DNA of 35,181 nucleotides, taken from NCBI GenBank assembly GCA_009784975.1, contig WQXG01000033.1:1-35181 (forward strand), in the 5' to 3' direction. Under the pieces are notes generated by a model. That model saw only the letters and a program-made list of their open reading frames with translations, was not told the DNA's origin and searched no databases. Shown here piece after piece: positions 31,538-35,181 of this stretch (its first letter is position 1; each line of letters begins with the position of its first letter). The DNA comes from Treponema sp. (GTDB taxonomy: Bacteria > Spirochaetota > Spirochaetia > Treponematales > Breznakiellaceae). The position numbers and the translations under genes are program-made.

Positions 31538-31566
31538 TTGACTATATGGCAATTACCATGTATAAC
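31538..31566 (+). promoter_or_regulatory. Promoter of the A/T-rich three-gene operon with near-palindrome in the spacer
   Basis: TTGACT (31538-31543), a 17-nt spacer and TATAAC (31561-31566) each match consensus at five of six positions. The spacer contains ATGGCAATTACCAT (31546-31559), a near-perfect 14-bp palindrome placed where a repressor would block RNA polymerase. Confidence 0.75.
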
Positions 31567-31614
31567 TATTTTAATAATCATTTTAAGTTAAAATATTGTA
31601 ATGGAAGGTCCTAT

Positions 31615-33054
31615 ATGAGCATGAATTTTAATGAACTATGGAACAATTATTTTCCTATCGTTTCTATTTCCCGTATTGGAGATAAAAGTGATAATAAGTT
31701 GTATTCAATGGGAAAACAATTTGTTACCTACAGCAATGGCACAAACCTGCTTGACATCAAAAAAATGGCTGCACAATTGCCTTTTTCAGGTCTTTTCCCA
31801 TCAAGTGATGACCCAGCTTTCAAACATTGGGATAAACTGGACGAAGAGTTGAAAAAGAGTAAGCCTGTAAATATCATTAAGCTATTTCTTAAAGAAGAAG
31901 AAAAAATGTTTAAAAAGCATTATGGTAAAAACATACAAAACATTGATTGTTTATCAGAGCTATTCATTAAAGAAATTATAAATAATCATAAATGGATATT
32001 TTTTAATAATACTGAAAATACTTTTAAATGTGATTTTTCAAATATTATTTATGGAAAATATAAACCTAATTCAATATACAAAGCCTTTCGTTGTTTTGTT
32101 TCAAGATATTATGCATATATGTACATAAAAAATCCTAATGATAAAGATAATATACATATCAGAAATGTAATTGAAAATATAAAAGAGAATAATTCCTATT
32201 TTATTCCTACAGAAAAATACTTCAAAGAAATGCTCATCAATTCCATGAATTTACATAACAATCTCATGAATGAATGGAATTATTATAAAAATATTATTTA
32301 TGGCATTCTTTTGGATTTAAATTTAAATGAAAAAGCAGAACAACTTGAAGCAAAAGCGAAAGATGGCGTATATGATCTTGTTAAATATCTTGATATAATA
32401 ATACATGATCCACTCATAAAAGAAATTCTTGAAGAAAGAATTAATTATTATATTTTAGCAGCCAAAATCAATGAGTATAAAGGAAATAAAATATCTACTA
32501 ATGATCCGGTAAAAAATAAAAATGGAGATGGAACCAAAGAATTAATAGATATTATAAAAAACAATGATGCGGCTATAGAAAGCATTTTAGAAGATAAAAA
32601 ACCATCTCATAATATTTATGTGGATTTACCTGATGACAAATTAAACCAATTAAGAACCATATGGCTGAAACCATTCATAGAATCTTATAAAAATAATGAA
32701 TATTCACAAAATGGACAAACTAATTTTGCTACATTAAAAAGTTTTAGAAGATTTATAAAATGGCTTATTCATGAAATAGTAAATAAATATCAAAACATGG
32801 CAGAAAGTGAATTATTCAAAGATTATTGCAGGGTACATGAATTAAATGGCTGTATAGAATGTATTATACTTGCACCCATAGAAAACAAAGGTAATCAAAT
32901 TGCACAAAGTATAAACGGTAATACTTATGATATAAATAAATGTACTTATTGTTTTGGTTTTAATAATCATATAAATATACTAGAACCTCATTATGATATA
33001 TTTAAAAGAAGATTAAATAGATTTTACAAACAAATATCAGGAGAATTAAGATGA
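31615..33054 (+). CDS. Unrecognised protein with C-terminal paired-CxxC (zinc-ribbon-like) motif; first gene of candidate conflict system
   Basis: I start this 479-aa protein at ATG 31615, downstream of GGAAGG and of the promoter; the frame is open upstream to 31471, but that stretch contains the previous gene's end and terminator. The protein is Lys/Asn/Ile-rich and largely helical, with no P-loop, signal peptide or membrane helix. Near the C-terminus Cys413-x2-Cys416 and Cys443-x2-Cys446 (with Cys405 nearby) could bind zinc. No family was recognised. Codon use is much more A/T-rich than in the genes before it, suggesting horizontal acquisition. Its stop overlaps the start of the next gene (ATGA), so the two are made together. 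Confidence 0.75.
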   Translation: MSMNFNELWNNYFPIVSISRIGDKSDNKLYSMGKQFVTYSNGTNLLDIKKMAAQLPFSGLFPSSDDPAFKHWDKLDEELKKSKPVNIIKLFLKEEEKMFKKHYGKNIQNIDCLSELFIKEIINNHKWIFFNNTENTFKCDFSNIIYGKYKPNSIYKAFRCFVSRYYAYMYIKNPNDKDNIHIRNVIENIKENNSYFIPTEKYFKEMLINSMNLHNNLMNEWNYYKNIIYGILLDLNLNEKAEQLEAKAKDGVYDLVKYLDIIIHDPLIKEILEERINYYILAAKINEYKGNKISTNDPVKNKNGDGTKELIDIIKNNDAAIESILEDKKPSHNIYVDLPDDKLNQLRTIWLKPFIESYKNNEYSQNGQTNFATLKSFRRFIKWLIHEIVNKYQNMAESELFKDYCRVHELNGCIECIILAPIENKGNQIAQSINGNTYDINKCTYCFGFNNHINILEPHYDIFKRRLNRFYKQISGELR

Positions 33055-33800
33055 CCAATTTAATTTATGAAAATATTGATGATTTTATTGATTCGTTTCG
33101 CCAACAGCATGGTATTAAATTAAGAGATATTTATAATTACGCAGAAAGCCATTATGATGAACTTCAAAATATGGATAATGTTTTAAAATACGAAACAAAA
33201 GAAAGTGCGAGTCTCTGTAATGAATTGGCAAGAATACTCGCACCTGAATGGGCAGACGATATTATCAAATTTTTAAACAAAGAGCAATTTAATGATGAAC
33301 CAGAAACCAGCAAGCATACACTTGAATTAATTTCTGCATTTATTTATAACCCGCAATTTCTTAAGAAATCCTGGGATTGGTGTATTGTAACATATTTTGA
33401 AGCAAAAGAGAATGCTAAAATCATACAATTTCCTCCAAGCTATACTTTAACACAAAACCCTATCCGTATATTAAAACAAGCAGCAACTCCTGCTGGAATT
33501 CGTGAAATATTAAAAGACACAATTACATGGAATAATAGGCAGTGTGATGTATTTGGCTTTTTGTTTCAAAATGGAGAAGTGACATTTGAATTGCATATAA
33601 AAGATACAAAGGGATTAGAAAATGCTACTGAATTAAAGCTCTCTATTACAATTTTAAATGAAGATATTTCAGTAAGAGAAGAACCTTTAAAATTTTGGAA
33701 TGATTCCTGGAATCCTGGTGAAACTGCAGTTTATTCAACTGGAAATATAAAAATTGTAGACTATGACAGGATTATTATTAATGAACTAAACGGAGAATAA
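33051..33800 (+). CDS. Unrecognised helical/beta two-part protein; second gene of candidate conflict system
   Basis: The 249-aa protein starts at the ATGA overlap with gene 1, helped by AGGAG seven bases upstream. Residues 1-140 look helical (NIDDFIDSFRQQHGIKLRDIYNYAESHYDEL; KESASLCNELARILAPEWADDIIKFL). Residues 150-249 look like a beta-sandwich (CDVFGFLFQNGEVTFELHIKD; ELKLSITILNEDISV). No catalytic motif, signal peptide or membrane helix is visible. The small size, lack of an enzymatic signature and position between the other two genes fit an adaptor or sensor subunit, but that is inference. The third gene starts two bases after its stop. Confidence 0.72.
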   Translation: MTNLIYENIDDFIDSFRQQHGIKLRDIYNYAESHYDELQNMDNVLKYETKESASLCNELARILAPEWADDIIKFLNKEQFNDEPETSKHTLELISAFIYNPQFLKKSWDWCIVTYFEAKENAKIIQFPPSYTLTQNPIRILKQAATPAGIREILKDTITWNNRQCDVFGFLFQNGEVTFELHIKDTKGLENATELKLSITILNEDISVREEPLKFWNDSWNPGETAVYSTGNIKIVDYDRIIINELNGE

Positions 33801-33802
33801 AA

Positions 33803-35181
33803 ATGCCTAATCCATCTGTTTTTGTACCTTACAGCATCAATCGTGTTACAGAGCCCTATGCTCCATTCGAGCTCTATACAATTCAAAGCAGCGATTCAAG
33901 CAGAACACAAGGCAAGTGGGAGCCATATGATCAAAGAGACCCAAAAAAAAGAGATGTTAAGAATAATACCAAAGAGAAATTAGATGCTCTTCAGGTCTTA
34001 TTTAAACAAAAAGGTAGAAGCAGAATATTTCAATTAATAAAAGAAATTAATAACTTAGACGCCATTATTCATGATGGAACTCCCTCTATTATGCTTGGAC
34101 TATATCTCACACTATTTCGTGAATTTAATGGAATAAAGTTTAATGCAAAATGGAATACTATAACGATAACTGGAGACATCAGAATAAAAAATGATAAAGT
34201 ATCATTGCATGAGGTTGATAATATAGAAGAAAAATACAAAGATTTTACAAAAGATATTGAAAACTATACTCAAAACATTTTTTCTAACAATCTTTTTATT
34301 TACGTAAGCAATAAAATACACAAAGAAATAGAATTTAACAAGAGAATAACTGTAAAACATTTTTATCCCCAAGAGCCAATTGAATCAGTGATTAGATGGG
34401 TTTTTGACCGGCAATGGGAAGATGGATTGCAGAATTTCCTATGCAAAAATTTTAGAAAAAGAACGCATAATATCGATTTTGTAAAAACAAAAAAATATCA
34501 AGAATTTGAAGATAATTTGCATAACTCAGGAATAAACGGATATTTTATTTTGGGTGAAGGTGAAAGCGGTAAAAGTGATATGGCAGAAGCCTTGGCTCGT
34601 AGCCTGGTTGAAGAAGAAAAAGTATATGCTCCTATTTGGATTTACGTTGCCAACGATAAGCTCAAACAATCTCAAAATTATAATACGACACTGGAAGGTG
34701 CCATTGGTGAATATATTTCCAATGAAATCAAAAAAAAAGGAAACCAAGAACCAAAAGTATCAGAATTAACTGAACTTACAAATTTAGCAGAATTCCTGCA
34801 ACAACATAAGTATCTGTTAGTAGTAGATAACCTTGAAATTGACAATGTAAATGATATATTAAGGGGTATTAAAAGAATAATTGGCCAAATAAGCAATGAA
34901 GAAAACAATCCATATCTAATTATCACCAGCCGAACAGCCAATGAGTCTGCCATAGCTATTGCTCAGGAAGAAATGAATTTAGAAATAATAAATCCTCCAG
35001 AATTAAGTAAAGATGATATTGATGAAATATTTATAAAAATAATTGGTTCTGATACATATTATTCACAATATGAGCAAAATGATAAATATCGGGAATTTGT
35101 TGATGTAATTCATGAAAACTTCCGTTCGTATCCAGGGCTGATAATTCCCACTATTCATCTAATAAAAAACGGAAAAATAAT
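33803..35181 (+). CDS. STAND/NB-ARC-type NTPase with Lon-protease-like N-terminal domain (3' partial)
   Basis: The frame opens at ATG 33803 (Shine-Dalgarno GGAGA, two bases after the previous stop) and stays open for 459 codons to the window end. Residues about 58-200 resemble the Lon S16 protease fold: DGTPS (91-95) at the place of DGPSAG, the hydrophobic helix MLGLYLTLFREFNG, TITGDI (121-126) at the place of MTGEI, and FIYVSNK for the VLIP strand. Residues about 235-459 form a P-loop NTPase: Walker A GEGESGKS (251-258), Walker B YLLVVDN (337-343), YLIITSRT (371-378, the NB-ARC/STAND sensor) and a GLPL-like SYPGLIIP (442-449). The missing C-terminus would be expected to hold winged-helix and repeat sensor regions. 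The Lon match is by eye and should be treated as tentative. Confidence 0.78.
   Translation, partial: MPNPSVFVPYSINRVTEPYAPFELYTIQSSDSSRTQGKWEPYDQRDPKKRDVKNNTKEKLDALQVLFKQKGRSRIFQLIKEINNLDAIIHDGTPSIMLGLYLTLFREFNGIKFNAKWNTITITGDIRIKNDKVSLHEVDNIEEKYKDFTKDIENYTQNIFSNNLFIYVSNKIHKEIEFNKRITVKHFYPQEPIESVIRWVFDRQWEDGLQNFLCKNFRKRTHNIDFVKTKKYQEFEDNLHNSGINGYFILGEGESGKSDMAEALARSLVEEEKVYAPIWIYVANDKLKQSQNYNTTLEGAIGEYISNEIKKKGNQEPKVSELTELTNLAEFLQQHKYLLVVDNLEIDNVNDILRGIKRIIGQISNEENNPYLIITSRTANESAIAIAQEEMNLEIINPPELSKDDIDEIFIKIIGSDTYYSQYEQNDKYREFVDVIHENFRSYPGLIIPTIHLIKNGKI

Noticed and set aside
31471..31614. Upstream extension of the first A/T-rich operon gene
   Set aside because: This stretch contains the end of the previous gene, an intrinsic terminator and the operon promoter; ATG 31615 with GGAAGG is the sensible start.
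1..35181. CRISPR arrays, rRNA genes, IS elements, prophage genes, replication origin
   Set aside because: I found no regularly spaced direct repeats, no rRNA sequence, no transposase and no origin-type gene cluster. The serine recombinase at 2722 is the only mobility-type gene seen.

Overview
The window looks like a chromosome segment from a spirochaete close to the termite-gut or oral Treponema group. This rests on protein style only: a Treponema-type beta-barrel porin, many HD-GYP and hybrid-kinase signalling proteins, relaxed spirochaetal lipoboxes, and moderate to low GC with consensus sigma-70 promoters. The species cannot be named from the sequence.

Layout. (1) 1-2700: the 3' part of an AAA-ATPase/PD-(D/E)XK protein converges on a porin gene across a bidirectional terminator. 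(2) 2722-3406: an Mpi-like serine recombinase gene with a symmetrical nested inverted repeat against its start codon. (3) 3431-17610, minus strand: one long phosphorelay operon with genes coupled or closely spaced. In transcription order it holds a REC-HD-GYP protein, a hybrid histidine kinase split by an in-frame TGA, an intact hybrid kinase, a 1686-aa BvgS/EvgS-like kinase with two periplasmic solute-binding domains and two Hpt domains, a double-receiver protein, a single receiver, and a second REC-HD-GYP. No DNA-binding output is encoded, so the likely end point is c-di-GMP hydrolysis. (4) 17712-20512, plus strand: a membrane-anchored D-aminoacylase-like protein lacking key metal ligands, then a secreted protein of three near-identical domains. 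(5) 20553-23695, minus strand: recQ overlapping a DUF4143 ATPase gene. (6) 23865-25194, plus strand: ychF and tRNA-Gly(GCC). (7) 25399-31481, plus strand: seven small-membrane, secreted or lipoprotein genes, including a papain-like protease with FN3 domains, an LPP20-like protein and a CsgG-like protein. (8) 31538-35181, plus strand: a strikingly A/T-rich three-gene operon with its own promoter, closely packed (the first two genes overlap by 4 nt, the third follows after 2 nt), running off the window end. It encodes two unrecognised proteins and a STAND/NB-ARC-type NTPase with an apparent Lon-protease-like N-terminal domain.

The best candidate for an undescribed system is region 8, which has the architecture of an NTP-dependent conflict (defence) system. 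Other notable points are three genes whose promoters imply leaderless mRNAs, the nested inverted repeat beside the recombinase, a 33-bp palindrome next to a perfect consensus promoter, a motif repeated ahead of three exported-protein genes, and a tRNA-Gly with C instead of U at position 55.
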